The position numbers and the translations under genes are program-made. From positions 62,001 through 126,000 of the IMG/VR virus record IMGVR_UViG_3300034682_000176: a DNA stretch of 64,000 nucleotides. One strand, written 5' to 3'. Each line of letters opens with the position of its first letter. Position 1 is the stretch's first letter. The stretch is from a virus. Of this stretch, positions 1 to 7,876 are shown piece after piece. Under the pieces are notes generated by a model. It worked only from the letters and a program-made list of their open reading frames with translations. It made no database searches and was not told the DNA's origin.

Positions 1-2
1 AC

Positions 3-164
3 ATCGTTAAGATTGACCGGTTTGTGAATGGATACCCGGTCTTCAAGAGCACCGTCACACCCCATAAAACTTGGGATGCCGTTCAGTGGACACCGTTCTT
101 TAAGAATGGCCACTTTGCATTTCAGGTTTGTTTCAATTCACCATCCCCTAACCCAGTGGGTTAA
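3..164 (+). CDS. C-terminal end of an unknown protein (5' cut by window edge)
   Basis: The window opens inside a reading frame that runs 53 codons to a TAA at 162-164. The visible tail is rich in Phe, Val, Trp and Pro (for example TWDAVQWTPFFKNGHFAFQ), which suggests a beta-rich ending. It lies 20 bases before the next gene on the same strand, so both are probably on one transcript. The start and most of the protein lie outside the window. I do not recognise the family. The call rests on frame and context only. Confidence 0.6.
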   Translation: MVKIDRFVNGYPVFKSTVTPHKTWDAVQWTPFFKNGHFAFQVCFNSPSPNPVG

Positions 165-184
165 GCACAAAAAGGAGTTTCACC

Positions 185-709
185 ATGAAGAAGTTTGATT
201 CGGAGCACGCCAGCAAAATCAAGAGCTTTGTCGTCAACGGTGTTGGTTACACGCACATGATCGACCTGACCAACGACTCGGTCTATCTGATCGACGAAGA
301 GATGAACATCTTGCTGGAGTTCACCAGTAACAGTGTCATTTTGGATCTGACCGCAGAGCCACAGCGTACGCTGGGGCGCTTTCAGCTTCGCCAAAACAAC
401 TGGTGGTTGATTGATGACATCCAGGGCACCGAAACCATGGGTACATCGTTCAACGATCCCGACGGCCTGCTCAAGGACGAAGTGGCGTTCAGCAAACAGT
501 GGCTTGCCAACAAAGACAAGTATGCTGCCCAAGTCCAACGAGACAAAATCAGTGCGGAACGTCGCCGATCGCCAGTCCTCGCCTTTGAGGAACCTCTGGT
601 GCGTATCAAAACAGCGCAAGACGAAGAACGTCTGCGTCTGGCACAGCAAAAGCGTGACCGCAAGGCCGCCAAGCGTGTCACCCCACAACCCCAACTCCCC
701 AATTCCTAA
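185..709 (+). CDS. Unknown protein sharing a domain with the next gene
   Basis: A 174-residue protein with a strong ribosome site (AAAAAGGAG, 8 bases before ATG). Residues about 15-85 form a beta-rich segment with the pattern NG..Y.H.iDl, then a Trp-containing strand (NNWWLIDD). This resembles residues about 160-235 of the gene at 718. The C-terminal third is highly charged and Arg/Lys/Gln-rich, likely helical, and ends in a basic Pro/Gln tail. The next gene starts 8 bases after the stop, so the two are translated from one message. I recognise no family. The partial homology suggests the two proteins act together or arose by duplication. Confidence 0.85.
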   Translation: MKKFDSEHASKIKSFVVNGVGYTHMIDLTNDSVYLIDEEMNILLEFTSNSVILDLTAEPQRTLGRFQLRQNNWWLIDDIQGTETMGTSFNDPDGLLKDEVAFSKQWLANKDKYAAQVQRDKISAERRRSPVLAFEEPLVRIKTAQDEERLRLAQQKRDRKAAKRVTPQPQLPNS

Positions 710-717
710 GGACCTCT

Positions 718-1518
718 GTGGAAAACATCCTGTTCCAAGAAAATCTGCGCAAGGCCTTGACCGCAGAAACCGAAAACCGTGTCACGACCGTGCGCGGTTA
801 CGGCTCGTACCTGTACAACTTGTTGAAGGTCAGTGTCAACAAGTCGGTCAATCCTGCTCAAGGACACTACGGTCCCACCCGTAATGAGATCGAGGGCAAA
901 CTGCCCAGCATCCTCATGGTGCTGTACAACAGTCTGGACACAGCGCTGGGTATACCTTCCTACATGGTCGATGATCCAGTTTTTGCCACTGTCATCGACA
1001 ACAGCGACCTGTCCATCGTCTTGAAAACCACTGGTAACCATTACCTGAAGTACCAGCCAGGTACTTTCCAGCTGACCATTGACGGTGAAGCGTTTACAGT
1101 CTGTAGCCACATCAAGACTGTCATCTTGCTGCGTGAACTCTACGAGCTGGGCCGTAAGATCCTGACCAACGAAACCAACGCTGACAAGTTGAATTTGCAC
1201 CGGCTGCGCATGAACCCCGTCACGGTGGGTGGGAAAACCTACTACCATGTCCTTGATGCTGTCACGCACCATTTGCAAATACATGACAGCGCAGGCCAGG
1301 TGGTGATGGTGTCCAACAACCTGATGGAAGTCTATCGAGTTGAAGGCAAAACCAACACCCTAATCGGTGTGTGGAAGATTGAAGACACCAAATGGGTTTT
1401 CCAGTTCCGCGATACCTTGGATGTGTTTGAAGGCTTGCCTGTCACACAAATCGACTCTCGGGTCTTGTCGGAGTTCAATTTGACCCCAATGCTGATCCAT
1501 CGCAAATTGATCGGCTAA
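718..1518 (+). CDS. Unknown 266-residue protein, GTG start
   Basis: The start is GTG at 718 with AAGGAC just upstream. An ATG start would discard conserved-looking N-terminal sequence. The N-terminal 150 residues look mixed alpha/beta. Residues about 160-235 repeat the domain seen at the N-terminus of the gene at 185 (the pattern Y-H-x-L-D, then D.....V..SN, then a strand ending in KWVFQF). A hairpin terminator follows at 1525. No catalytic motif is visible. It could be a structural or regulatory phage protein, and I cannot assign a role. Confidence 0.85.
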   Translation: MENILFQENLRKALTAETENRVTTVRGYGSYLYNLLKVSVNKSVNPAQGHYGPTRNEIEGKLPSILMVLYNSLDTALGIPSYMVDDPVFATVIDNSDLSIVLKTTGNHYLKYQPGTFQLTIDGEAFTVCSHIKTVILLRELYELGRKILTNETNADKLNLHRLRMNPVTVGGKTYYHVLDAVTHHLQIHDSAGQVVMVSNNLMEVYRVEGKTNTLIGVWKIEDTKWVFQFRDTLDVFEGLPVTQIDSRVLSEFNLTPMLIHRKLIG

Positions 1519-1524
1519 TTCCCA

Positions 1525-1560
1525 TGGAAGACCGTTGTGGGTCTTCCAGCTTTGCCTTTG
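1525..1560 (+). terminator. Rho-independent-type hairpin after the gene at 718
   Basis: A 9-bp stem (TGGAAGACC at 1525-1533, its complement at 1540-1548) is followed by a T-rich stretch. It lies just after the stop at 1518 and ends the 185-1518 transcription unit. Confidence 0.65.
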
Positions 1561-1650
1561 TTGTAACGTAGTACCCGTAAGAAGGACCGTAATAAACGCT
1601 GGACCATCCCAGCATTTTGCATCACTTTAATCAAGAAAGAGGTTTACCCC

Positions 1651-2304
1651 ATGCGTGATTTTGTAGTAGTAATGAAGACCGCCGAAGACGTTTTGTCTGC
1701 ACAGAGCACCCCTGTTGCAGGTATCCTTTTACAGCTGCACCACGCCGTACAAGGAAGCCTCGATGAGCAGTTAGCGATCGAGCGCTGCGTCACGGGTGTT
1801 GTGACTTGGGCGCGTCAGATGTCGGTGGCCCAGCAAGTGCGTGGCTTGCTAAAGCAATGGTTGGCATTGCCCGTTGAACAAATCGAACAGTTTCGCCGCA
1901 CCAGCACAGGTCACTCTGTGCTGGCTGCGGATTTCAGTCCGATCATTCTCACCCACTTGGTACTGGAGCATCTGGGCAGTGAAGTCTTTGCCCGCACCTT
2001 GGGTGGCAGCGAGCTGAGCTTGGCTGGCAGCTGCTGCTACACCTACGACCGAGGTGTTCCCTATGTGACCCTTACGGTCTTTAACCCATCGTTCACCCAC
2101 TCGGTGTCCAGCCTGGTGCGTCAGCCGATGATCGAAGACCTGTACGACTTTCACAAAGCCTACAACGGCATTGAGCAAGAGTATGCCTTCTTGGCAGCAA
2201 AACTCACTTTAGCCATCAACCGCAATCTCCATCTAGAGCCTTTGAACCTAAACCAATATGAACAACACCGAATTTCGCCAGAAGGTGCGCGATCTACTAG
2301 CTAA
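1651..2304 (+). CDS. Unknown 217-residue protein
   Basis: AAAGAGG precedes the ATG at 1651. The protein is mostly helical up to about residue 120 (EQLAIERCVTGVVTWARQM) and then has a beta-rich stretch (CCYTYDRGVPYVTLTVFN). The last 15 codons overlap the next gene in another frame: the next start at 2258 lies 46 bases before this stop. That overlap is longer than the usual four bases here, so the C-terminal tail may simply be tolerated read-through. No family is recognised. Confidence 0.8.
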   Translation: MRDFVVVMKTAEDVLSAQSTPVAGILLQLHHAVQGSLDEQLAIERCVTGVVTWARQMSVAQQVRGLLKQWLALPVEQIEQFRRTSTGHSVLAADFSPIILTHLVLEHLGSEVFARTLGGSELSLAGSCCYTYDRGVPYVTLTVFNPSFTHSVSSLVRQPMIEDLYDFHKAYNGIEQEYAFLAAKLTLAINRNLHLEPLNLNQYEQHRISPEGARSTS

Positions 2305-2704
2305 GCAGTTTGCTTACGTTGGTGCTGATCTTCAAGCACTGAACGCTAAGCTTGCTATCATCCTTCAGTTAGACTTGCCGTCTGACAGCTGGATGCGTAA
2401 CCATTTCCCCAAAGACCATTTGCACGAAGTGGTGTTGGAGATCTACGAGTGGATTGAATGCGAGCGCCCGATTCCGTCGGTCCACTACAACGATGAGTTC
2501 TACACCGCTGTGTTGGAACACTCGATCCTTGGAAAAATGGTTCGCATCTTTGCGGACAAACGTCTGCAGTGGCGTACCATGGAAACGATCAATGTGATCG
2601 TGCACGACACCATGGTCCCCTTGTCAGCTATGTCACACCGCTTGATCTTCTTGGAAGAGCTGTGCACCTGGATTGACTCTGTCAAGACTGCCCAAGCGGC
2701 ATAA
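2258..2704 (+). CDS. Unknown 148-residue helical protein
   Basis: The ATG at 2258 lies inside the preceding gene and has only a weak ribosome site, so translation is probably coupled. The protein is acidic and almost all helical, with many aromatic and hydrophobic residues. No catalytic motif, membrane segment or metal site is visible. A strong bidirectional terminator follows at 2713. A later start at Met45 (2390) is possible but would lose well-formed helix. Function unknown. Confidence 0.8.
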   Translation: MNNTEFRQKVRDLLAKQFAYVGADLQALNAKLAIILQLDLPSDSWMRNHFPKDHLHEVVLEIYEWIECERPIPSVHYNDEFYTAVLEHSILGKMVRIFADKRLQWRTMETINVIVHDTMVPLSAMSHRLIFLEELCTWIDSVKTAQAA

Positions 2705-2712
2705 CGCAGTAA

Positions 2713-2757
2713 AAAACACCTACCCCAGCCAGCACGGCCAGGGTAGGTGTTTTCTTT
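2713..2757. terminator. Bidirectional terminator between convergent genes
   Basis: A 13-bp perfect stem (2713-2725 with 2741-2753) has A-rich sequence on its left and TTTTCTTTT on its right, so it can work on both strands. It separates the + gene ending at 2704 from the - gene ending at 2847. Two further small hairpins (about 2766-2782 and 2794-2813) lie between it and the - gene. Confidence 0.85.
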
Positions 2758-2846
2758 TGCCGTTAAACGCTCTGTGAGCGATTATTTTGCCGTAGGGTAT
2801 ACCAACATACCCTTGGATTGTTTTGATTGCTTGTACAGCGATTGTG

Positions 2847-3257
2847 TCACTCTAAAAAGACTCTCCACGGCTTTGGAAAATTGCAGTTAGTGGGAGCGCC
2901 CCGGAACATGGGCGCAACATCGTGGTGCTTAAAACCGGCAAGACCTGTTCCGATTGCTGTGACAAAGAACTTCTTGTCAGGATGCTCCTTGGCATAGCGC
3001 AAGAAGTCACAGACGCTGCGTTTGACATCATAGACGTTGCGTACACGCAACCAGCGGTCTTTGGTGGGTAGGGCATATGCGGAGCCGGTAATGCCTTCTC
3101 CCACAAACTGTTCAGCACCGTACATGTGCTTGGCCACCAGCGCAGCACCTTTGCCGTGCAGACCAGCCAGGTTGGAGCCAAACACAAAGATCATTCCGTC
3201 GTCAGGATCAGGCACTTCTCCATCTTGGTGGTAGGTGTATTGATTGCGCTTGGACAT
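2847..3257 (-). CDS. Macro-domain-like protein (ADP-ribose-type fold)
   Basis: A 136-residue single-domain protein. It shows the phage macro-like signature: an FGSNLAG.HG.GAA loop at residues 26-39, G-I-T-G-S-A-Y-A-L-P-T-K-D at 55-67, and a strand-loop VTAIGTGLAGF at 99-109. In macro domains the equivalent Gly-rich loops bind the diphosphate and distal ribose of ADP-ribose. The length fits a stand-alone domain. It is transcribed alone, between terminators. Inferred role: binding or removing ADP-ribose or a related NAD metabolite during infection. Phage members of this group are poorly characterised, so activity is uncertain. A NADAR-like gene at 35146 may be a functional relative. Confidence 0.7.
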   Translation of the reverse strand: MSKRNQYTYHQDGEVPDPDDGMIFVFGSNLAGLHGKGAALVAKHMYGAEQFVGEGITGSAYALPTKDRWLRVRNVYDVKRSVCDFLRYAKEHPDKKFFVTAIGTGLAGFKHHDVAPMFRGAPTNCNFPKPWRVFLE

Positions 3258-3311
3258 ACAAAGGTCTCTTAGTAGGTATCGGTTACAAAAATCAAACCAT
3301 AGACCCTTTGG

Positions 3312-3363
3312 AGTAAGAAAATGAACACACCTGCATCCACCCCTAAGAGGATGGATGCAGGTG
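3312..3363 (-). terminator. Terminator after the Q/A-rich gene
   Basis: An 11-bp stem (3353-3363 with 3328-3338) is read on the minus strand and is followed by a T-rich run (complement of 3312-3325). It ends the leftward operon whose last gene stops at 3381. Confidence 0.75.
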
Positions 3364-3380
3364 ATGTCGTCACTGGCCGA

Positions 3381-4256
3381 TCAGCTGTAGAAGTTGATCA
3401 GGTTGTTGACAGCGGCCGAAGGCAGGATGGACGAGGCGCGCGCAAAGTTGCACAGCTCGAATTCCTGCTTGCGGGTAGCGGGGTTGGCAGTGCGGATGGC
3501 CATGTACACCAGGTGGCGGAACTGGTTGAAGTCCTTGGGCGAGCCCTTCCAGTTGGCCTGGAAGCGGAACATGTAGTTCTCGTTGAACATCGCATCGGCA
3601 TGCTTGTGGAAGAACGCCAGCAGCGCGGCCCACTCGACCTTGAACTCTTCAGGGTTGGGGTTGTTGACCACGCGCTTGATGGTCTGGAACAGGCTGTATT
3701 GCCATTCGGCGCCGTGCTCAGCGGACACCGACTTTTTGGGGTCCACAGATTCCATGTAGCTGATCAGATCGCGTTCGACGGTTTTCATGATGCGTGTGGC
3801 GAGGTGTTGAGGGATTTCGGAGGGTTGGGGGATGAAACCGGCTTCGTCCAGGATGGCGACAGGAGCCGTCTCACCACGCTTGGTGTTTTCCGGCTCTTGG
3901 CCAACTTGCATGTCCAGCGCCACATCACCGATGTGTTGCAGATCGGTTTCGGTGGGTTGGTTCGGTGCATCGCCCAGACGTTCGGGTTGTTCAGCCGCGT
4001 GACCAGCGTCTGCTTGACCTTCAGTCAGTTGATCACCAGCAGCGGCGTCACCTTCCACAGCTTGGCCTTCTTGCGCTTGACCTTGTTGCTCACCAGTGGG
4101 TTGATCACCAGCAGCGCCATTGGGTTGAAGTGCCTGTTGATCCAGCGCAGCATCCACGTCGGCGCCTTGTGTTGCTGTCTTTTCAGCTTCCTTGGGCTGT
4201 TGTTGTTGCGCCGGCTGGGTGGGGTTGTATTCACGCACGCGGTTGTTACGGGACAT
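3381..4256 (-). CDS. Unknown protein with long Gln/Ala/Glu-rich N-terminus
   Basis: A 291-residue protein with GGAG before the ATG. Residues about 10-125 are low-complexity Gln, Ala, Gly, Glu and Asp with Pro, probably disordered. Residues about 140-291 form a compact, mainly helical domain rich in Phe and Trp (AEWQYSLFQTIKRVV, then MFRFQANWKGSPKDF). It lies 28 bases after the SLOG-like gene and is almost certainly co-transcribed with it. Both proteins pair a disordered polar N-terminus with a folded C-terminal domain, so they may work together. Family not recognised. Confidence 0.85.
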   Translation of the reverse strand: MSRNNRVREYNPTQPAQQQQPKEAEKTATQGADVDAALDQQALQPNGAAGDQPTGEQQGQAQEGQAVEGDAAAGDQLTEGQADAGHAAEQPERLGDAPNQPTETDLQHIGDVALDMQVGQEPENTKRGETAPVAILDEAGFIPQPSEIPQHLATRIMKTVERDLISYMESVDPKKSVSAEHGAEWQYSLFQTIKRVVNNPNPEEFKVEWAALLAFFHKHADAMFNENYMFRFQANWKGSPKDFNQFRHLVYMAIRTANPATRKQEFELCNFARASSILPSAAVNNLINFYS

Positions 4257-4284
4257 TGGTTTCTCCGTTGAGGTTGGTGGGTGC

Positions 4285-5103
4285 TCACAGGTCGAAGTAC
4301 TTCTGGAGCAAACTTTCAGAGGATTGCTTGCCCATGTTCACGACCGAGAAGCCGTATGTGCAAGCCATCTTGATGATGAACGAGACCCGGCCGGTGTCCT
4401 TGGTCAGTTCAGCGATACGCGATGCGCCGTCACCCGAGTAGGTGATGACCATCAAAGCGATCGAATTGTTGCGGTCACCAAAGACCATACGCACCTGTGC
4501 TGCCAAGATGGCCTTGACAGCGTCAGGGATCTTTTCCCAGCCTTGGAAGTTGCGCTGGGCCACGTCCATGGCAGTCAAGGTGTTGTAGGTATGCTTACTT
4601 TCCAACTGGTTGAAGTTGCGCCATGGCAGGTACAGTTCCACGTTCTTGGACGACAGCGATTGCACCTGCTTGACGAAGTCGGGATCGTCCGAGTTCAGGC
4701 GCACGGTGTAGCCTTTGCCGATCAGCTTGGAGGCCAGCTGGTAGAACTTCTGCTTGACGTCAGAAGGCATGTCCTTTTCCACGAACATCACCACCGGCAG
4801 ATAGGGAGGCGAGACTTCATCAGGTTTGCGCTGGAAACCACCGCCTTGGCGTTGTTGATAGCCACCACCGCCGTTGCCACCCTGACGTTGTTGATAACCG
4901 CCGCCACCGCCGTTGCCACCGTAGCCGTTTTGACGGTTCTGGTAACCACTGTTGTTGTTACCATAGTTGCCGCCGTTGTAACCTCCGCCTTCTTGGCGTT
5001 GGTTCTGGTAGCCCGAAGATTGGTTTTGTTGCTGGCTTTGTTGCGAGCTTTTCTCGACGCTGTCCACCGAGAACCCCGAGTCATTTGCGAGATCGTCAAA
5101 CAT
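4285..5103 (-). CDS. SLOG/DprA-like Rossmann protein with Gly/Gln/Asn-rich N-terminus
   Basis: A 272-residue protein. Residues 20-92 are a Gly/Gln/Asn/Tyr-rich low-complexity tract with GGGYQQRQGG-type repeats. Residues about 100-260 follow the layout of phage SLOG (DprA-like) domains: a GYTVR strand at 131-135, LYLPWRNFN at 158-165, a helical block, and an ending like the usual IPVFNL strand (GFSVVNM, 251-257). The usual nucleotide-binding GGAxGAD loop is replaced by LNSDDPD, so ligand binding may be altered or lost. Proteins of this type bind nucleotides or DNA, but the role here is inferred. The Gly-rich tract could promote condensation or nucleic-acid contact. The ribosome site is AAAAGGAAA. 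Confidence 0.5.
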   Translation of the reverse strand: MFDDLANDSGFSVDSVEKSSQQSQQQNQSSGYQNQRQEGGGYNGGNYGNNNSGYQNRQNGYGGNGGGGGYQQRQGGNGGGGYQQRQGGGFQRKPDEVSPPYLPVVMFVEKDMPSDVKQKFYQLASKLIGKGYTVRLNSDDPDFVKQVQSLSSKNVELYLPWRNFNQLESKHTYNTLTAMDVAQRNFQGWEKIPDAVKAILAAQVRMVFGDRNNSIALMVITYSGDGASRIAELTKDTGRVSFIIKMACTYGFSVVNMGKQSSESLLQKYFDL

Positions 5104-5134
5104 CGCAGTTTCCTTTTTTCCGTAAGTGAATGGG

Positions 5135-5187
5135 TAGGTAGCGCTGAATTACGCTGCCTAAAGGGGTTGATCTGAAACAATTCAGAT
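5135..5187 (-). promoter_or_regulatory. Two tandem leader hairpins before the SLOG-like gene
   Basis: A 9-bp stem (5135-5143 with 5152-5160, one wobble pair) and a 7-bp stem (5170-5176 with 5181-5187, loop ACAA) lie 30-85 bases before the start at 5103. With the hairpin at 5218-5253 they give three stems in the leader. Regulation by attenuation or message protection is inferred only. Confidence 0.35.
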
Positions 5188-5217
5188 GATAGCCAAGCTG
5201 TTGATGATTTTATCGCT

Positions 5218-5276
5218 CACCCAACTCCCAGCTTGGCAGCAAGGAGTTGGGTGTATGCATTGCGGGTCTAAGACCC
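5218..5276 (-). terminator. Terminator-like hairpins after the duplicated beta-domain gene
   Basis: An 11-bp stem (5243-5253 with 5218-5228) follows a smaller one (GGGTCTAAGACCC, 5264-5276) on the minus strand, after the stop at 5305. There is no clean T run, so termination may be partial and allow read-through to the SLOG-like gene. Confidence 0.5.
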
Positions 5277-5304
5277 AACCTCAAGACCCTGTGGGCCTAT
5301 TGCC

Positions 5305-5982
5305 TTACTGACGGATCACAACGCCGTTGACGAAGTATTCCACGCCGGCCACTTCGCTGGCAACGAAGATCTTTTCGTTGGGCAGCAGCAGCACGTTTTC
5401 CACGATGGTGGTGTCTTCCATGGGGATGGTCACCATCATCACCTTGTCGGCGTTGGTGGGTGTGGCGCTCGAAGAGATCCACATTTCCACCTTGGCGTTT
5501 TCGGTGTTGGACGTGTTGAAGATGGTGATCGATGTGGAGGTGTAGGCGGCATTGGCGAACACCGAGGAGTCGAACACTTGCACTTGCGAAGTGCCGTTCA
5601 CAGCAGCAGCGGCCAGGCGACCGGCCTTGAGGACCTTGCTGTTGTTTTCTTCCACGCCGGAGATGCGCACCGACACGGGCGAGCCATCCAGCACTTGGAT
5701 GAACAGGCGTTCACCAGCACCCACCATCACCTTGGTCAGTTCGGCGGAGTTGACTTCACCGATCAGCTCGATGTCGTCGATGAAGTAGTCCACCATGGTC
5801 AGAGCACCGGGGTTGGACTCGGAGGCCAGCGCCACAGCGATCTTGCTGGAAGTGGTCGTGTCGTTCTTGAAGAACGTCAGGTCCACCACAGCGTGGCTCT
5901 TGGTGTTGGGGCACATGTAGACCTCTTGGGCCACGCCGGGATTCATCAAGAACTTGGCAACGATGGGATTGAGCAGGGACAT
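5305..5982 (-). CDS. Virion protein with two tandem beta-sandwich-like domains
   Basis: A 225-residue protein of almost pure beta character. Two halves, about residues 16-112 and 135-224, show the same pattern: a VDLTFFKN or ITIFNTSN strand, a loop naming Thr/Ser/Asn residues, a central block, and an ending like GAGERLFIQ...VSVRISG or LPNEKIFVA...VEYFVNG. Such duplicated small domains are common in decoration, neck or fibre-associated proteins of large phages. Codon choice is strongly biased to the commonest codons, which suggests high expression. The ribosome site is AGAGG before ATG. Virion location is inferred. Confidence 0.65.
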   Translation of the reverse strand: MSLLNPIVAKFLMNPGVAQEVYMCPNTKSHAVVDLTFFKNDTTTSSKIAVALASESNPGALTMVDYFIDDIELIGEVNSAELTKVMVGAGERLFIQVLDGSPVSVRISGVEENNSKVLKAGRLAAAAVNGTSQVQVFDSSVFANAAYTSTSITIFNTSNTENAKVEMWISSSATPTNADKVMMVTIPMEDTTIVENVLLLPNEKIFVASEVAGVEYFVNGVVIRQ

Positions 5983-6030
5983 AGGGACCTCTACAAAAAA
6001 GGGTTAAGGGGAAACCGTGATCAAATTCCC

Positions 6031-7467
6031 TCAGCAAGGACGCGTGGCCACCGCAAGGTACTTGTTCACCACATTGAGCGAATACAACTGCCTATTGGTG
6101 GTCGTGATACGCACGAACAGCGTGTAGAGGTTGTTGTTGTTCGAGCCTTGAAGGATGACTTCAACCCGTTCAATTTCTTCCTCGATCTTCTTCAGCGCCA
6201 AGTAGCTCGGAATGTCCGCTCCTACACTGGCCATCAGACGCTGCGTGAGCACCAATTGCCCTTCCGTCAGGTATGTGAAATCAACAAATTTATCTTTGTT
6301 AGATAGGGTCAGCTTGCCGTCTTTCACAAACTTGTCGGTGACATCCCAGACATTGAGTTTAGGTACCGACGACAGGTCTGGACAGGACATCACCTCGTGG
6401 ACCTTGGCCACACTGGCAATGAAAGGGAAGTCCATCGAGTTCTCTTGCAAGAAGGCCCCGGCTGTGTTAGAGGCGGAGTCCACCAAACCGTACGTCATGC
6501 GGTTGTTGCGGGCAATTGGCACCAGCAGATATTCCACCGCCACGTACTCACCCATGCGCAACATGTCGCGGTTTTCCAGCTTGGACAGCTTCATCGAGCA
6601 AGTTGTCACGTACTGACGTGGCAGGTTGCGGTAGAAGGCCTTGATGCGGTTGATGAACTCTGGCACTTGGCCGTGGTTGGCCAAGAAGATCGTGGTGTTG
6701 TCGCGCTTGCCGATTTCCGCTTCGTCTTCGTTGGCCGAAACAAAGCAGTAGTTGCTGTCTTGAACCGATGGTGAGGAGCTGAAGAACAGGTCCTTGAAGT
6801 GGAACACAAAGTCCTTGGTGTAGGATTTCTTGTACTCCGCATAAGGCATCTCACTTGTGTAGATGTCTGTGCGGAACTCACCGGTGGGGTTCTCGAACTG
6901 GTAGAGAGCCGCATTAGAACCGATCACCGAGTAGTAGTCCGCGATGTCGTTGCCGTAGTCACCACTGTGACCTTTGACCCACTTGACGGTGACTTTGCAG
7001 CCACGCTCGGCCAGAGCTTTGCAGTACAGGTTGATAGACACCCAGTCATCGGTGTAGGCAATCGGCATGCCACCGACCTTCTTGTAGCCGTTGGTTTCCC
7101 ATTTGGCCAGGTTCTCATTGATACCCTTGACCACATACTCACTGTCCGTGATGATCGTGACTTCCGTCCACTCAACACGCTCGTGAACCAACTCCAGCAC
7201 GTGCAGCGTGGCTTTGAGCTCATTTTCGTTGTTGGTGGTCTTTGGGTTATTACAAGCTCGGATAAACTCCAAGATACTAACAACTTCAATCGGTTCTGTA
7301 CCTTTGGTGGTTAAGATACCTTCGTGCGTGAAGTTGAATTTATCCTTGAGGGGGTGTTTGGTGTTCTTAGGGCGTTTGGCCTCTTGGAACGTATAACCAA
7401 AGATGCCGTACCCACCAAACCCAGGGTTGGGTCGACAAGCACCGTCACAATTGAAAATTGCTTTCAT
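6031..7467 (-). CDS. Ribonuclease H with long unknown C-terminal extension
   Basis: A 478-residue protein. Residues 1-185 are a type-1 RNase H domain: CDGACRPNPG holds Asp8, TNNENELKA holds Glu83, TDSEYV holds Asp108, and HSGDYGNDIAD holds His167 and Asp177, which fit the four catalytic acids of this family. It would cut RNA in RNA-DNA hybrids, for example primers or R-loops. Residues about 190-478 have no recognised domain. They are mixed alpha/beta and end in a strand-rich segment with IEEEIERVEVILQGS. RNase HI alone is about 155 residues, so this is a fusion. It sits 19 bases after the membrane-protein gene, with a weak ribosome site. Confidence 0.85.
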   Translation of the reverse strand: MKAIFNCDGACRPNPGFGGYGIFGYTFQEAKRPKNTKHPLKDKFNFTHEGILTTKGTEPIEVVSILEFIRACNNPKTTNNENELKATLHVLELVHERVEWTEVTIITDSEYVVKGINENLAKWETNGYKKVGGMPIAYTDDWVSINLYCKALAERGCKVTVKWVKGHSGDYGNDIADYYSVIGSNAALYQFENPTGEFRTDIYTSEMPYAEYKKSYTKDFVFHFKDLFFSSSPSVQDSNYCFVSANEDEAEIGKRDNTTIFLANHGQVPEFINRIKAFYRNLPRQYVTTCSMKLSKLENRDMLRMGEYVAVEYLLVPIARNNRMTYGLVDSASNTAGAFLQENSMDFPFIASVAKVHEVMSCPDLSSVPKLNVWDVTDKFVKDGKLTLSNKDKFVDFTYLTEGQLVLTQRLMASVGADIPSYLALKKIEEEIERVEVILQGSNNNNLYTLFVRITTTNRQLYSLNVVNKYLAVATRPC

Positions 7468-7485
7468 ATATACCAGTTGTTGTTC

Positions 7486-7866
7486 TTAGTACGAGATAGC
7501 TGAGAGGCTGACTGTCAGTCCACCACCCAGCAACAAAGCGGTGAGCATTGCCGTGAAGTAAATCACACCCTGTAAGCGTTTTGTCCGCAGCAGGGTTATG
7601 CTATCCACCGTCCACATCACAGCCAAGGTGAGTACAAACAACACCCCTAAGATGATTGGTTCCAAGTACTTGGTCACGATGGAGATGACTGGGGTGACAA
7701 ACTGGTTCACAGGTGGAATCAGTATTGTCATCCAGACCATCACGACCATCATGACCAAAAGCAACAGCGCCGATGCCCGGTTTTTGACCCGGTTGTAGTA
7801 GTGGCTGGCCAACAAGACCAAACCCAACGACAACAAGAAAAGGATGCAGGTGAAGGTCATCAACAT
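7486..7866 (-). CDS. Four-helix integral membrane protein
   Basis: A 126-residue protein. The ATG at 7866 was chosen because AAGGAGCAGGCC precedes it; an upstream in-frame start would overlap the previous gene. It has four hydrophobic segments: about residues 1-20, 33-52, 59-85 (partly broken by Pro and Lys) and 95-120. The size and topology would suit a holin-like or inner-membrane protein, and the endolysin gene begins only 670 bases away on the other strand. There is no direct evidence for lysis function. It starts 10 bases after the stop of the gene at 7877. Confidence 0.8.
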   Translation of the reverse strand: MLMTFTCILFLLSLGLVLLASHYYNRVKNRASALLLLVMMVVMVWMTILIPPVNQFVTPVISIVTKYLEPIILGVLFVLTLAVMWTVDSITLLRTKRLQGVIYFTAMLTALLLGGGLTVSLSAISY

Positions 7867-7876
7867 GGCCTGCTCC

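Noticed and set aside
4285-5103. Single-stranded DNA-binding protein
   Set aside because: The Gly/Gln-rich tract is N-terminal and there is no OB-fold pattern; the C-terminal domain fits SLOG/DprA-like proteins better.
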